Shown: piece after piece, positions 18,481 to 27,721 of the stretch
How positions within the stretch are numbered: the stretch's first letter is position 1
Layout of the letters: every line of letters starts with the position of its first letter
DNA from: Nostoc sp. PCC 7524
Lineage (GTDB): Bacteria; Cyanobacteriota; Cyanobacteriia; Cyanobacteriales; Nostocaceae
Assembly: GCF_000316645.1 (NCBI RefSeq)
Contig: NC_019684.1
Span: 3,005,501 to 3,069,500, forward strand
Direction of reading: 5' to 3'
Length of the DNA stretch: 64,000 nt
Program-made: the position numbers and the translations under genes
Notes under the pieces: model-generated
The model's database searches: none
Told to the model about the DNA's origin: nothing
The model's input: only the letters and a program-made list of their open reading frames with translations

Positions 18481-18585
18481 TGACAGGTGATAGGTGACAG
18501 GTTACAGGTTACAGGTTACAGGTTACAGGTTACAGGTTACAGGTTTAAAAGCCTTTGATGGTAATGGTTTTATGATTTACTGATG
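18481..18585. repeat. ACAGGTT heptamer array plus conserved 45-base tail
   Basis: About nine heptamers (TGACAGG changing to TTACAGG) from 18481 to 18543 are followed by TTTAAAAGCCTTTGATGGTA and TTTTATGATTTACTGATG. The same arrangement, with fewer heptamers, interrupts the Uma2 pseudogene at 52089-52162. The array and tail therefore behave as one dispersed unit. Confidence 0.8.
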
Positions 18586-18725
18586 TCCTAATCTCATTGG
18601 CTTCAGCTATAAATGTCTAAAACTTAGTCAGCAATGCTTAAAAATAGGTAAAATTAAGTCAAGTAAAATTCACAAATCTTTAATTAGATTTTTACTCCAG
18701 ACCCAAAGCGATCGCAACCAAAAAT

Positions 18726-18896
18726 ATGGCTATATTTCGTCAGTACATTGCCCCCTTGCTTGTCGTCATAGTATTCATCATTGCGCTAGTAGCAGTCAGC
18801 GCCAGAATATTTTTACCCTCCGACATGGCAGCACCAGCGCCGATTGAAGAGGTGGGAGTAGGGAGTGGGGAGTTGGGAGTAGGGATTGGGGGATGA
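18726..18896 (+). CDS. Small single-span membrane protein with repeat-derived C-terminus
   Basis: A 56-residue frame from ATG 18726: MAIFRQYIAPLLVVIVFIIA followed by LVAVSARIFLPSDMAAPAPI, with one clear membrane span at about residues 8-30. The last residues, VGVGSGELGVGIGG, come from a GGGAGT/GGGATT-type repeat, so the original stop has probably been lost or moved. The first 42 residues look like a real cyanobacterial small protein; AAAGCGATCGC lies just upstream. No function can be given. Confidence 0.6.
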   Translation: MAIFRQYIAPLLVVIVFIIALVAVSARIFLPSDMAAPAPIEEVGVGSGELGVGIGG

Positions 18897-18982
18897 GGGG
18901 GATGTAGCTTGCTTCCCGTAGGGTGGGGGATGAGGGGGACAAAGTGAAAAAATGACTACTGACTAATTTTGAATTTTGAATT

Positions 18983-19477
18983 TTGAATTTTGAATTATTA
19001 ATACCGGGCTACTATATTCGTCGCGGTTCTACGTTAGAGCGATCGCTGCTAGTCAAATTTATGCAGCGCACCTACCAAGACTTATTTCCTACACAAGATT
19101 TTGCCCATCTAGCTAGAACCGTTGAGCAATACTTATCCAAAGATACCCCCTTGTGGTGGGTAGATTTTTTAGGCGAATCTACATCTCCCCCCACTCCCCC
19201 ATCCCCCATCGCCTGTCTCTGGGTGGGCAATGCCATAGATCAAGTCACCGGCAACCGCCATGCTCACATTTTTTTACTTTACGTCGTCCCAGAACATCGA
19301 CGACGGGGTATTGGTACAGCCTTGATGCGCTATGTAGAAAATTGGGCAATGCAAAGAGGCGATCGCCAAATCGGATTGCAAGTATTTCAATCCAACCAAG
19401 CCGCATTAAACCTCTACAATCAGCTAGGTTATCAAACTCAATCCCTCTGGATGTTAAAGCAACTGGATAGGCAATAG
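18983..19477 (+). CDS. GNAT-family N-acetyltransferase
   Basis: A 164-residue GNAT enzyme. The acetyl-CoA loop is visible in VVPEHRRRGIGTALMRYVEN (Q/RxxGxG/A motif), followed by GLQVFQSNQAALNLYNQLGY, the usual C-terminal strand-helix. The substrate is unknown. The start is uncertain: only TTG codons within a TTTTGAA heptamer array precede the conserved GYYIRRGS, so the repeat has overwritten or supplied the start. A proline-rich stretch (STSPPTPPSPI) between two core strands is encoded by a C-rich repeat, an internal expansion not expected in this fold. Confidence 0.75.
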   Translation: MNFELLIPGYYIRRGSTLERSLLVKFMQRTYQDLFPTQDFAHLARTVEQYLSKDTPLWWVDFLGESTSPPTPPSPIACLWVGNAIDQVTGNRHAHIFLLYVVPEHRRRGIGTALMRYVENWAMQRGDRQIGLQVFQSNQAALNLYNQLGYQTQSLWMLKQLDRQ

Positions 19478-19560
19478 GCAATAGGCAATAGATTAGTTTT
19501 ATTCTCCTCTGCCGCTCTGCCTCCCCTGCCTCCCCTGCCTCCCCACTCCCCACTCCCCAT
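19461..19560. repeat. AGGCAAT and CCCCTGCCT/CCCCACT heptamer-type repeats
   Basis: Starts at the stop of the GNAT gene with AGGCAATAGGCAATAG and continues as pyrimidine-rich blocks (CCTCCCCTG, CCCCACT). Same repeat class as 9479-9566 and 21062-21145. Confidence 0.7.
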
Positions 19561-19682
19561 TTCCACATTCACTGCAATGAGAGGGATGAGAAAGTGTACA
19601 ATGATTTAACCCATAAAAAATAAAGCTTTAATAAATTAGTACGGGGGGTTATATAGATACCACTCCGACTTATAGAAGAAAT

Positions 19683-20441
19683 ATGTATGACGAAGAAGAC
19701 CTAAGCCTACTCGATGTCGAGGAAGAATTAGAAAGCCCCTTAGATAAACTAGAGCCAATCACGGCTGAGTCAGAACTACCTAAACCTGACCCAGACGAAA
19801 TGCTAGCCCTGTTGGAAAATCACCAACCACAGCAAAGGATGCTGGCGGCTCGTGCTTTTTGTGATATTGAAGACTCACGCGCTACACCCCATCTCATCCA
19901 CTTATTGACTGATACCTGTCCCTTAGTGCGAGTGAGTGCAGCCTATGGCATTGGCCGCAATCCCAGTGCCGATGCGGTGGAACCGTTAATTACTCAACTC
20001 AATCGCGACTGGAACGGCTATGTACGCAAAGGCGTAGTTTGGGCTTTAGGCAACTGTCGCGATCGCCGTTGTTTAGCGCCTTTAGCAGACGCTTTAAGAA
20101 CCGATATCTCCGCCGTTCGTCTTTGGTCTGCTAGCGCCTTAGCACAAATGGCAGAAGTCGGTTATGAAGCAGTTTTAGGTGCAATACCACCCCTAATTGA
20201 AGCCCTAGTCCAAGATCCAGTAGCAGCAGTCAGAAGCAACAGTGCTTGGGCGATCGGTCAATTGTGTAAAGAACTACCTTCTAATGTAGTTTATGCCACA
20301 GCGATCGATGCCTTAATTCAGTCCTTTGCCGAAGACAAAGACCTAGGCGTACGCGAAGATGCCAAAGCCTCGCTATTAGGTGTAGGCGATCCCAGAGGCT
20401 TGCAATTGATTGAAACCTTAGAACAAGAAGGCTGGTTTTAA
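19683..20441 (+). CDS. HEAT-repeat protein (PBS lyase-type repeats)
   Basis: A 252-residue protein. After an acidic N-terminal 50 residues come about five HEAT-like repeats of the phycobiliprotein-lyase type: AARAFCDIEDSRATPHLIHL, VRVSAAYGIGRNPSADAVEP, VRKGVVWALGNCRDRRCLAP, VRLWSASALAQMAE and VRSNSAWAIGQL. Such repeats bind proteins and occur in CpcE/F-type bilin lyases and in many cyanobacterial scaffold proteins. No phycobilisome gene is adjacent, so a lyase role is not supported. It ends before a cupin gene on the opposite strand. Confidence 0.8.
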   Translation: MYDEEDLSLLDVEEELESPLDKLEPITAESELPKPDPDEMLALLENHQPQQRMLAARAFCDIEDSRATPHLIHLLTDTCPLVRVSAAYGIGRNPSADAVEPLITQLNRDWNGYVRKGVVWALGNCRDRRCLAPLADALRTDISAVRLWSASALAQMAEVGYEAVLGAIPPLIEALVQDPVAAVRSNSAWAIGQLCKELPSNVVYATAIDALIQSFAEDKDLGVREDAKASLLGVGDPRGLQLIETLEQEGWF

Positions 20442-20563
20442 AGGAGATTGGGGACTGGGCAGAATCAAGACAAAAGTCACAAGTCAAAATTAAAGAATAC
20501 TTGGGAAAAAATCTCCCTTGCTCCTCTGCTCCCAACTCCCAACTCCCCACTCCCCACTCCCTT

Positions 20564-20971
20564 CTACTTACTTTCCGGTGTAGGCTTAACCAAATTCAAA
20601 TCATAGGGGCGTTCTGTATCATCTTCACCTAGATATTCGCCATTTTGAATTTCTAGAATTACTAAAGGAATAGATCCTGGGTTTTCAACTTTATGCAGCG
20701 TTGCAGATGGAACATAAGTTGATTGATTACGCCCTAGTAATACTTCCTCATCTCCACAAGTTACTTTAGCAACACCAGAAACGACAACCCAATGTTCATT
20801 ACGGTGATAATGTATTTGTGGTTTAATACCATGTCTCGGCTTAATTTCAACGCGACTAATTCTATAGTTTTCCCCTTCCTCAATCACCTCCACGTTACCC
20901 CAGTAACGTGCGCCTGAGTGTGAGGAAGACTCATTGGCTGTTAATTGCTCATTATCGTCATTGTGAGTCAT
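20564..20971 (-). CDS. Cupin protein, phosphomannose isomerase type II-like
   Basis: A 135-residue single cupin. RVEIKPRHGIKPQIHYHRNE HW carries the first metal motif (H-H-E-H) and VPSATLHKVENPGSIPLVIL the second. The surrounding YWGNVEVIEEGENYRISRV and TYVPSATLHKVEN match the C-terminal isomerase domain of bifunctional mannose-6-phosphate isomerase/GDP-mannose pyrophosphorylase. Here the domain stands alone, without the nucleotidyltransferase. It is likely to interconvert mannose 6-phosphate and fructose 6-phosphate or to act on a related sugar. Confidence 0.8.
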   Translation of the reverse strand: MTHNDDNEQLTANESSSHSGARYWGNVEVIEEGENYRISRVEIKPRHGIKPQIHYHRNEHWVVVSGVAKVTCGDEEVLLGRNQSTYVPSATLHKVENPGSIPLVILEIQNGEYLGEDDTERPYDLNLVKPTPESK

Positions 20972-21061
20972 AACTAATTTTTTTGAGCTACAAGAATATT
21001 AATGTTTTCCAGAAAACTAATTCAAACCAGAGAAAACTAAGAGCAAGCTACAGAAAAATTA

Positions 21062-21145
21062 TAGGCAATAGGAGATAGGTAATAGGCAATAGGCAATAGT
21101 TATTCTCCTCTGCTCCTCTGCTCCTCTGCTTCCCCAATCCCCAAT
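21062..21145. repeat. AGGCAAT array and CTCCTCTG array
   Basis: Several AGGCAAT/AGGAGAT units near 21063-21100, then repeated CTCCTCTG and CCCCAAT blocks up to 21145, between the cupin and sugar-dehydrogenase genes. Confidence 0.7.
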
Positions 21146-21147
21146 CC

Positions 21148-22488
21148 CTAACCCCCTGTATACTGAATCCGATAAATGCGATTATTGGCTTCTTCTGTGA
21201 CTAATAGACTACCATCAGGCAACACAAGTAAACCCACAGGTCGTCCCCAAGTGGTTGGGACAGAGGGATCGAGCAGAAACCCAGTTAGAAAGTCTTCGTA
21301 GTAGCCTTGTGGTCGTCCTTGATTATTAAAGGGAACGAAAACAATTTTATAACCAGTACCGCGATCGCGGTTCCATGAACCCCGAAAAGCTACGAAAGCA
21401 CCGTTACGATATCTTTGGGGAAAGGTGTCACCATCATAAAATTGCAACCCCAAAGCGGCTGAATGGGCTTGAAATAAAACGTCTGGGTTGAGGGTACGGG
21501 CTGCTAAGTCTGGACGTTTACTTTTATTGTTGGTTGTTTGCCGTGGATCAAGGTTGTTGGGTTTGAAGTAAGTATAAGGCCAGCCATAAAATTCTCCCTG
21601 ACGAATCCGCGTCAGGTAGTCTGGAACCAAATCATCACCAATGCCATCCCGTTCATTCACAGTGGTATACAGTTCTTTGGTGACTGGGTGAAAGTCTAAA
21701 CCGACTGGGTTACGTAAGCCGAAAGCAAAGGTTTGCTGCTGGGAACCGTCTAAATTCATCACCTGAACTGAAGCCCGTGGTAATTCCTCCTCGTCCACAT
21801 TAGAACGGGAACCTACAGAAACATAAAGTTTGTTCCCATCCGGTGATATTACTACGTTGCGTGTCCAGTGCTGATTGTAACCACCGCCAGGAAGATCAGC
21901 TATTTTTTGACCATTACCTGTTAGTCGTTGTTGCCCTTGGCTATAAGGAAACCGTACAACTGCATCGGTATTACCCAAAAAGAAGGAATTACCAGCAAAA
22001 GCCATCCCAAAGGGAATATTTAACCCATTTTCTCGACTAGCAAAAGTTTCACGAACATCAGCTACCCCATCGCCATTAGTATCCCGTAACAAACGAATGC
22101 GGTTTTGCCGAGTTTCTGTCACCAATACATCCCCACTAGGAGTTAAAGCTAACCAACGTGGTGCATTTAAACCATCCGCAAAAACATTGACGGTAAAACC
22201 TGATGGTACTTTTAGCGTCGGGTTTTTAGGAATGGGTACAACTTGAGGAGGTTTAGAAACACTTTCTGTAGCAAAGGGTGCAGGTAAATCCTGCAAATTG
22301 ATGCGGATGGGTTGCGGTGAAAATGTTTCAGTAGTAATTACATTTTTCGCCTGGGTAGAACTCTGCGCTAACTGAGCCGCAGGAGTAGATGTTGGTAATG
22401 TGGAATTATCTAATGGGGTACGAGTTTGATTACAGGCTGCTGAGGTGAACAACCCAACCAGCAATAATAAACGTCCAGAGACATTCAT
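21148..22488 (-). CDS. PQQ-type sugar (sorbosone) dehydrogenase-like lipoprotein
   Basis: A 446-residue exported protein. The N-terminus is a lipoprotein signal (LLLLVGLFTSAACNQ; lipobox Cys near residue 19), followed by a low-complexity linker and a six-bladed beta-propeller of the glucose/sorbosone dehydrogenase family: GLNAPRWLALTPSGDVLVTE, IPFGMAFAGNSFFLGN, NVVISPDGNKLYVSVGSRSN, FGLRNPVGLDFHP, RQGEFYGWPYTYFKPNN and FRGSWNRDRGTGYKIVFVPF. The cofactor in characterised relatives is PQQ; whether this protein holds it is not visible. It should be anchored on the periplasmic side of a membrane. It stands alone between repeats. Confidence 0.85.
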   Translation of the reverse strand: MNVSGRLLLLVGLFTSAACNQTRTPLDNSTLPTSTPAAQLAQSSTQAKNVITTETFSPQPIRINLQDLPAPFATESVSKPPQVVPIPKNPTLKVPSGFTVNVFADGLNAPRWLALTPSGDVLVTETRQNRIRLLRDTNGDGVADVRETFASRENGLNIPFGMAFAGNSFFLGNTDAVVRFPYSQGQQRLTGNGQKIADLPGGGYNQHWTRNVVISPDGNKLYVSVGSRSNVDEEELPRASVQVMNLDGSQQQTFAFGLRNPVGLDFHPVTKELYTTVNERDGIGDDLVPDYLTRIRQGEFYGWPYTYFKPNNLDPRQTTNNKSKRPDLAARTLNPDVLFQAHSAALGLQFYDGDTFPQRYRNGAFVAFRGSWNRDRGTGYKIVFVPFNNQGRPQGYYEDFLTGFLLDPSVPTTWGRPVGLLVLPDGSLLVTEEANNRIYRIQYTGG

Positions 22489-22637
22489 GAAAGTAAAAAT
22501 ATATACACAATTTAATTAAAATAGAATCGAAATACAGTCATTGTCACCTCTCCAAAGTCCGATTTTAGAGCTAATCCGGCAATAGACTTGCTTGTACCTC
22601 TGTGTTTTAGTGCCTCTTTGGTTAAATTCTTAATTAC

Positions 22638-24941
22638 CTATCCTAATGAAAACAAATTTTGTTCTATCATATTTTTGATATTATGGCTTACATTACTAGC
22701 CGTGTGGAGACAATCTAAAAGTAATTTATTAGCATCCCAATACTGTTGTAGATACTGATAATCTTGCTCAAGTAACTGCCAATCATAACCAATTTGGCGA
22801 GTACGAATCATGAGCGATCGCAATTCTTCAGTCCAAGCTTGACCATGAGTGTACCACCAGATTCTTAGTGTTTCTCTATCTTCCTGAGAATGAGGTAATT
22901 CACTGGCTAGTTCTTGCAAAGATGCTTGCAGAGATGGTTGATTAGCTAACAAATACTTCAAATCAAGGGACAGATGTAAAACCGCCAAGCGTTGAGAAAA
23001 TATCTCAGCACTCATTGTCAGGCTGACAGCCAGTGCATAAGTCAATGCCAAATCTAATGCTAAATCTGCCACCAAGCTACCAGCAAGTTGATGATCTAAA
23101 GTTATGGCCAAATCTTGATTGCAAGCTAGAGGATGTGTTGGTGGCAAAGCAATTGTAAAATAAAAAGCTCGCACACTAGCACAGTGATAAGCAGCATCTA
23201 CTTGAGATGCTTTTTGCTCTACCCATCGCATAAATTTATGTAATTGCTCATTCTGGCTAGGTATCTGATCAATGGCTGCTTTCATGATTGTGAATAAATC
23301 ATCAGCAGGATTTAACATCCCCACACTCAGCAAAAAGACTTCTCGCCAGCGTTTTTCATGGAGATGATTGACAAATTCTAATAATGTTGTCGGATTAGCA
23401 TTAGCAATAATTTCTCTAGCTGTAAAGTATTCCTGGAAAATTAAATGAGAAAAAGAATAAATTCCTCTTGCTCGTTCAATTAATAAGCCATGCTGAAGTT
23501 CAATTGCTCGTAAAACTGCGGCACTTTCTATTTCTAAAGCATCTGGATCAGTATTAGCATTGGGTAAACTAGATAAGTAATCCGCAATTAAATACTGAAT
23601 TTTCGCTGCGGTAATAAAGTAATTACCTTGATGGAAGCTAATTGCAGCGATATAACTCAGTAATTTAATTTTATGTAGTAAAGACAGATTGCGATAAACT
23701 TGATCTCGCTTGATTCCCCTGGCTTCATCCCAGCGTACTAATAACAAATCCACAGCTTGTTTATAAAGTTCAGAATGGTTGCTAGGGAAATCTTCTCCAG
23801 ACTGAAACACTAAGCAGGTGAGATTTAATAAAATCGGTGTGGTTGCTAATTCTAGAATTTGAGCATTTTCAGCTAATTCTAGTTTTTGCATAAATTTATG
23901 TGCTAACGTCTGCGCTTGTACTGGGGAATTTTTTGTAACCGTCAAAAACCATTTATGGGCAAATGCAGCAATTTGCGCTTTATTAAAATCAGCAATTTCT
24001 ACGGCTGTAAAACCAGAAAAATTAAAACTCTCGGCAGCGAGACGACAACTAATAATTATTTTGTTTTTATAGAATTTATCAATAAAATTCCGAATTTTAT
24101 TAACAATAACTTCTGATGCTTCTCCAATGACTTCATCTAAGCCATCTAATAAAATTAAAGCTCTACCATGAGAGAAAACTGTAGCTAGTTCTGTCTCTGT
24201 AATACCAAGATTGATAAAATAATCATAGATATAATTAAATAAACTCAGTTGCTTACAGCTTCTATAATCTTCAACAAAGTTCTTTAAATTGATAAAAATT
24301 GGTAAATAATTTGGTTGAAAAATCCCTTGATTGCAACTAATAGCAATTGATTGTAAAAATGTAGTTTTACCGGAACCTGGTTTACCTAGCACTAAAATTT
24401 GAGAATATTTTCTGACAGCCTCTAAACCAGTAATGCGTTCTTGGTATACTTTGCTGAAACCAGAATGGTTAACTTCATAAGACTCTAGCCTTTGTAAGTC
24501 AGTAATTTCTAGCCATCTTTTGCTAGTAATTTCTTCAAAAATATTGACATCAATATATAAATCATTAAGATTAATAGGCCGGGCAATATCCAAAATATGC
24601 AAAGTGCCACACTGAGCTTGAATTCTCTCATGGTGTACATAGCGCAACTTTTGTACTAAGACATCAATATCTAATGTGTGTGGTTCAGATATTTCTACAG
24701 ATATAGAATCATCGAAAGCTGAGTGTTGAGCAATTTCTGAGGTGTCTAACTCCAACACAAAGCAGATATCATTAAAGACGTGGCGATCGACTGGTTTACC
24801 AGTAAAAAATTTCCAAATCGGTTGGCGCGTTTCTAAACCTACCTCAGTTGCCAAATATTCTTGTGTCCAACCTTTGCGCTTAAAAGCTTGTTTAGCTTTT
24901 TTTATCCCTTCATCCGATGCTTGGAGCGATCGCTTTGCCAT
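22638..24941 (-). CDS. HTH-NACHT NTPase (bacterial NLR-like)
   Basis: A 767-residue protein. Residues 1-70 resemble an HTH DNA-binding or death-fold-like adaptor (KAKQAFKRKGWTQEYLATEV, then WKFFTGKPVDRHVFNDIC). Residues 180-400 are a NACHT NTPase with Walker A LGKPGSGKTT (about 185-194), Walker B ALILLDGLDEV and the sensor IIISCRLAAE. The remainder is helical, with YSFSHLIFQEYFTAREI, the conserved winged-helix end of cyanobacterial NACHT proteins. No WD40, TPR or LRR array follows; the C-terminal 250 residues are helical and could be the sensor. Relatives have shown phage defence (bNACHT), so defence is plausible but not shown here. No effector gene is adjacent. Confidence 0.85.
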   Translation of the reverse strand: MAKRSLQASDEGIKKAKQAFKRKGWTQEYLATEVGLETRQPIWKFFTGKPVDRHVFNDICFVLELDTSEIAQHSAFDDSISVEISEPHTLDIDVLVQKLRYVHHERIQAQCGTLHILDIARPINLNDLYIDVNIFEEITSKRWLEITDLQRLESYEVNHSGFSKVYQERITGLEAVRKYSQILVLGKPGSGKTTFLQSIAISCNQGIFQPNYLPIFINLKNFVEDYRSCKQLSLFNYIYDYFINLGITETELATVFSHGRALILLDGLDEVIGEASEVIVNKIRNFIDKFYKNKIIISCRLAAESFNFSGFTAVEIADFNKAQIAAFAHKWFLTVTKNSPVQAQTLAHKFMQKLELAENAQILELATTPILLNLTCLVFQSGEDFPSNHSELYKQAVDLLLVRWDEARGIKRDQVYRNLSLLHKIKLLSYIAAISFHQGNYFITAAKIQYLIADYLSSLPNANTDPDALEIESAAVLRAIELQHGLLIERARGIYSFSHLIFQEYFTAREIIANANPTTLLEFVNHLHEKRWREVFLLSVGMLNPADDLFTIMKAAIDQIPSQNEQLHKFMRWVEQKASQVDAAYHCASVRAFYFTIALPPTHPLACNQDLAITLDHQLAGSLVADLALDLALTYALAVSLTMSAEIFSQRLAVLHLSLDLKYLLANQPSLQASLQELASELPHSQEDRETLRIWWYTHGQAWTEELRSLMIRTRQIGYDWQLLEQDYQYLQQYWDANKLLLDCLHTASNVSHNIKNMIEQNLFSLG

Positions 24942-25234
24942 ATACTGTCACAAAACTATAACTTATTGTCAACAAGAACACAACTCATACAAGTTATACG
25001 CTAACTTCTACAAAAACCCAAGGCGATCGCATACATCAGTTGCAGATAATAGTATTTGAGTCAGCCAAATCTACATACCCAACAAGCTTACGGCATTACC
25101 CAAGCAAGCTATTGCCTCTTGAGCAATGCCTAAGCTTTTATTAAACTGACAAAAGAATTAGAAGCGCCAGGGGAAAGAAAATACTGACTAAGCACGCTGT
25201 TCAACGCCAAGCTACTGCTAACAGCACTCACCAC
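24942..25234. other. Gap without a recognised gene
   Basis: About 290 bases between the NACHT gene and the signalling operon. It holds the NACHT upstream region and a GCGATCGC site near 25022. No tandem repeats, convincing hairpin or coding frame seen. Confidence 0.4.
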
Positions 25235-26383
25235 TCACCACTTTAATGATGATTGCTGGTAAGTATTTTCACTCTGACGTTCCTGAGACGCACTCAAACA
25301 AGGTAACATTACCTGCACAACTGTTTTTTCTTGTGGCTGACTGTGAATTTTCAGTTTGCCACCATGTAATTCCGCCAGGCGTTTAGCAATAGTTAACCCT
25401 AATCCTGAGCCTTGTTGCTCATACAGTTTGCGTTCAAATTGGCGATAAGCTCCTAATTCTGCTATTTGATCTGCTGTCATACCACGACCTTGATCCATAA
25501 AAGATAAAACCAATGTATTGTTAATACATTGGCTGTTTACTTGAATTACACTACCTATAGAAGAGAACTTTACGGCATTATCAATTAATTCTTCCACAAT
25601 TTTAGATATTTTCTCTGGGGATATTTTGATATGGCATGAACATAAATCTATTTGTAAATCTGCTTCTCGCTCGGCTTTTTTAACTTTTTCCGTAATTATA
25701 TTAATTAGTGACAGCGTAGGAAATTTTGTAGTTTTGCTTTGTAGAATTTTAATTTGCTGTGGATCTGAGGCAATAATTTCTAGTTCTGCATACAATAAAA
25801 AATTCTGAATTAATCTCAATAACCGTTCACCTGAATAATAAATAGATTCTGCCATTTCCCGGATTGATTGCGAATCTAAAACATCACTGTCTTCCATCAA
25901 AATTTGTGAAAAGCCCAAGATGCCATTGAGAGGTGTTCGCATCTCATGGGGTAGAGATAGAGCAATACTATTCCTGAGATTATCAAGTTTCTTTTGAGTT
26001 TCCTGATGAATAGTTGTTTGTTTTTCTAATCTGCAAGCAATAGCAGCTAATAATTCATTTCTTGTAAAAGGTTTGATGATATAGTCATCTGCTCCCATTG
26101 CCATACCTTGACGAAAGTCAGTTTTGTCAGATTTAGCAGTAAGGAAGATTAACGGAATAATCGCTGTTGTCGGATTTTGACGTAATGTCTTTAATACTCC
26201 ATAACCATCTAATTCTGGCATCATGACATCACAAATAATCAAATCAGGCATTTGTTCCTGAGCTAATTTCACACCAATTTGTCCATTCTCTGCGGCAATC
26301 AAGTTAAATCCTTCATTTTCTAAGAGTTCTAAAATATTGTGACGAACATTGATGTCGTCTTCAATAACTAAAATGCTGTTCAT
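25235..26383 (-). CDS. Response regulator-histidine kinase hybrid (REC-HisKA-HATPase)
   Basis: A 382-residue cytoplasmic protein. The receiver is residues 1-120, with acidic pair EDD at 8-10, phospho-acceptor Asp in DLIICDVMMPE (about 53) and Lys in IIKPFT. A histidine kinase follows, with H-box LSLPHEMRTPLNGILGFSQI, a sparse N-box (ELIDNAVKFSS), G1 MDQGRGM and G2 GSGLGLTIA. The input is therefore a phosphorelay rather than a direct sensor. It is the third gene of a co-directional set, 86 bases after the REC-EAL gene, with a CCCTACT heptamer-type run between. It probably takes phosphate from the large kinase upstream. Confidence 0.88.
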   Translation of the reverse strand: MNSILVIEDDINVRHNILELLENEGFNLIAAENGQIGVKLAQEQMPDLIICDVMMPELDGYGVLKTLRQNPTTAIIPLIFLTAKSDKTDFRQGMAMGADDYIIKPFTRNELLAAIACRLEKQTTIHQETQKKLDNLRNSIALSLPHEMRTPLNGILGFSQILMEDSDVLDSQSIREMAESIYYSGERLLRLIQNFLLYAELEIIASDPQQIKILQSKTTKFPTLSLINIITEKVKKAEREADLQIDLCSCHIKISPEKISKIVEELIDNAVKFSSIGSVIQVNSQCINNTLVLSFMDQGRGMTADQIAELGAYRQFERKLYEQQGSGLGLTIAKRLAELHGGKLKIHSQPQEKTVVQVMLPCLSASQERQSENTYQQSSLKW

Positions 26384-26469
26384 ATTAATTGAAAAATTAA
26401 AAAGGAAAAAATTAAATTCTGATTTCAGTGATAATTGGTAATTATGAAATATTACCTAATCCCTACTCC

Positions 26470-27708
26470 CTACCCCCCATTCCCTACTCCCTTTCTCAAG
26501 CTAGATAATTGCTTATTATTCCACAAAAAGTTTTCAAAATCTTCTGCTGGTAATGACCGACTAAACAAAAAACCTTGCATAGCGTCGCAGCTATTTTCTC
26601 GTAGAAAAGATAATTCTGCCTCTGTCTCTACACCTTCAGCTACTACTCTCATGTTCATATTATGCGCCATTTCGATGAGAGCTTTCGTGATGGCGGATTT
26701 TTGATGATCGTGAGCGACATTATGAATAAAATAACGGTCAATTTTTAAGGTATTAACTGGTAGATTCTTCAGGTAAACTAAAGAAGAATAACCTGTGCCA
26801 AAGTCATCAATTGCAATTCTCACTCCTAGAGATTGCAATTCATTCATAGTAAAAATTGCATTATTTAAATCTTGCATAATCATACTTTCAGTTAGCTCTA
26901 ACTCTAAGTAACTTGGTTCTAAATTGTTACTTTTTAAAGCATTAATAATGTTTTGAATCAAATCTGGATGATTAAATTCAATCGCAGATAAATTGATTGT
27001 AATGTTTAAATTATTTACTCCGTCTGTATGCCATTTTCTAATTTGATTACAAACATTTGATATTACCCACTGACCAATAGGGATAATTAAACCTGTAGAC
27101 TCTGCTAATGGGATAAATTCTGTGGGCTTAACTAAACCTAATTCCTGACTTTGCCAACGTAATAGACTTTCAGCAGCTACTATTTTTTCAGAGGCAATAT
27201 CTACTATAGGCTGATAATGGATTGCAAATTCTTGAAATTTTTCTTGTTTAATAACACGATGTAAGCTCATTGTTATCAATTGTGTTTGAGGAGATGCAGT
27301 TTTAATGGTGGACTGATTCAGTAAATACTTTTTTAAAGTTGATTGTCTTTCTAAACGATTCATAACTGCACTCAATAATTCCGCTCGCGTAAATGGCTTT
27401 GTTAGATAGTCATCTGCCCCCATATCCATACCTTGACGGAAGTCTGCCTTAGCGGATTTAGCTGTTAAGAAAATGAAAGGAATTGTGGCAGTTAATGGTT
27501 CTTCACGCAATGCTGTCAACACACCGTAACCATCCACTTCTGGCATCATCATGTCGCACAAAATTAAATCAGGAAATTCTGCTAAAGCCAAATTTATACC
27601 TATTTTGCCATTAGCTGCTGCCACAGTTTCAAACTCTTCAGCTTCTAGTAAATCTAGAATATTTTCCCGTACAGATTCTTCGTCTTCAATTACTAAAATT
27701 TTAGTCAT
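26470..27708 (-). CDS. REC-EAL cyclic-di-GMP phosphodiesterase
   Basis: A 412-residue protein with receiver domain 1-120 (IEDEE, DLILCDMMMPE, LTKPFT), a linker of about 40 residues and an EAL domain from about 155. The metal motif reads AAESLLRW (ESL for EAL, keeping the catalytic Glu), with NLSAIEF, ELTESMIM, IDDFGTGYSSL (loop 6) and AEGVET also kept, so activity in cleaving c-di-GMP is expected. The start has GAGGT close upstream. It begins 13 bases after the stop of the large sensor kinase, so the two are co-transcribed. The receiver is a close match to that of the next gene, which suggests duplication. Confidence 0.9.
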   Translation of the reverse strand: MTKILVIEDEESVRENILDLLEAEEFETVAAANGKIGINLALAEFPDLILCDMMMPEVDGYGVLTALREEPLTATIPFIFLTAKSAKADFRQGMDMGADDYLTKPFTRAELLSAVMNRLERQSTLKKYLLNQSTIKTASPQTQLITMSLHRVIKQEKFQEFAIHYQPIVDIASEKIVAAESLLRWQSQELGLVKPTEFIPLAESTGLIIPIGQWVISNVCNQIRKWHTDGVNNLNITINLSAIEFNHPDLIQNIINALKSNNLEPSYLELELTESMIMQDLNNAIFTMNELQSLGVRIAIDDFGTGYSSLVYLKNLPVNTLKIDRYFIHNVAHDHQKSAITKALIEMAHNMNMRVVAEGVETEAELSFLRENSCDAMQGFLFSRSLPAEDFENFLWNNKQLSSLRKGVGNGG

Positions 27709-27721
27709 AGTTTACCTCATT

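Noticed and set aside
18843..18935. G-rich stretch considered as a G-quadruplex or regulatory site
   Set aside because: Explained by GGGGAGT/GGGGATT repeats plus a fragment of the composite repeat.
19683..20441. HEAT-repeat protein as a phycobilin lyase (CpcE/F)
   Set aside because: Repeat type fits, but no phycobilisome gene is near and the acidic N-terminus is not typical; a general HEAT protein is safer.
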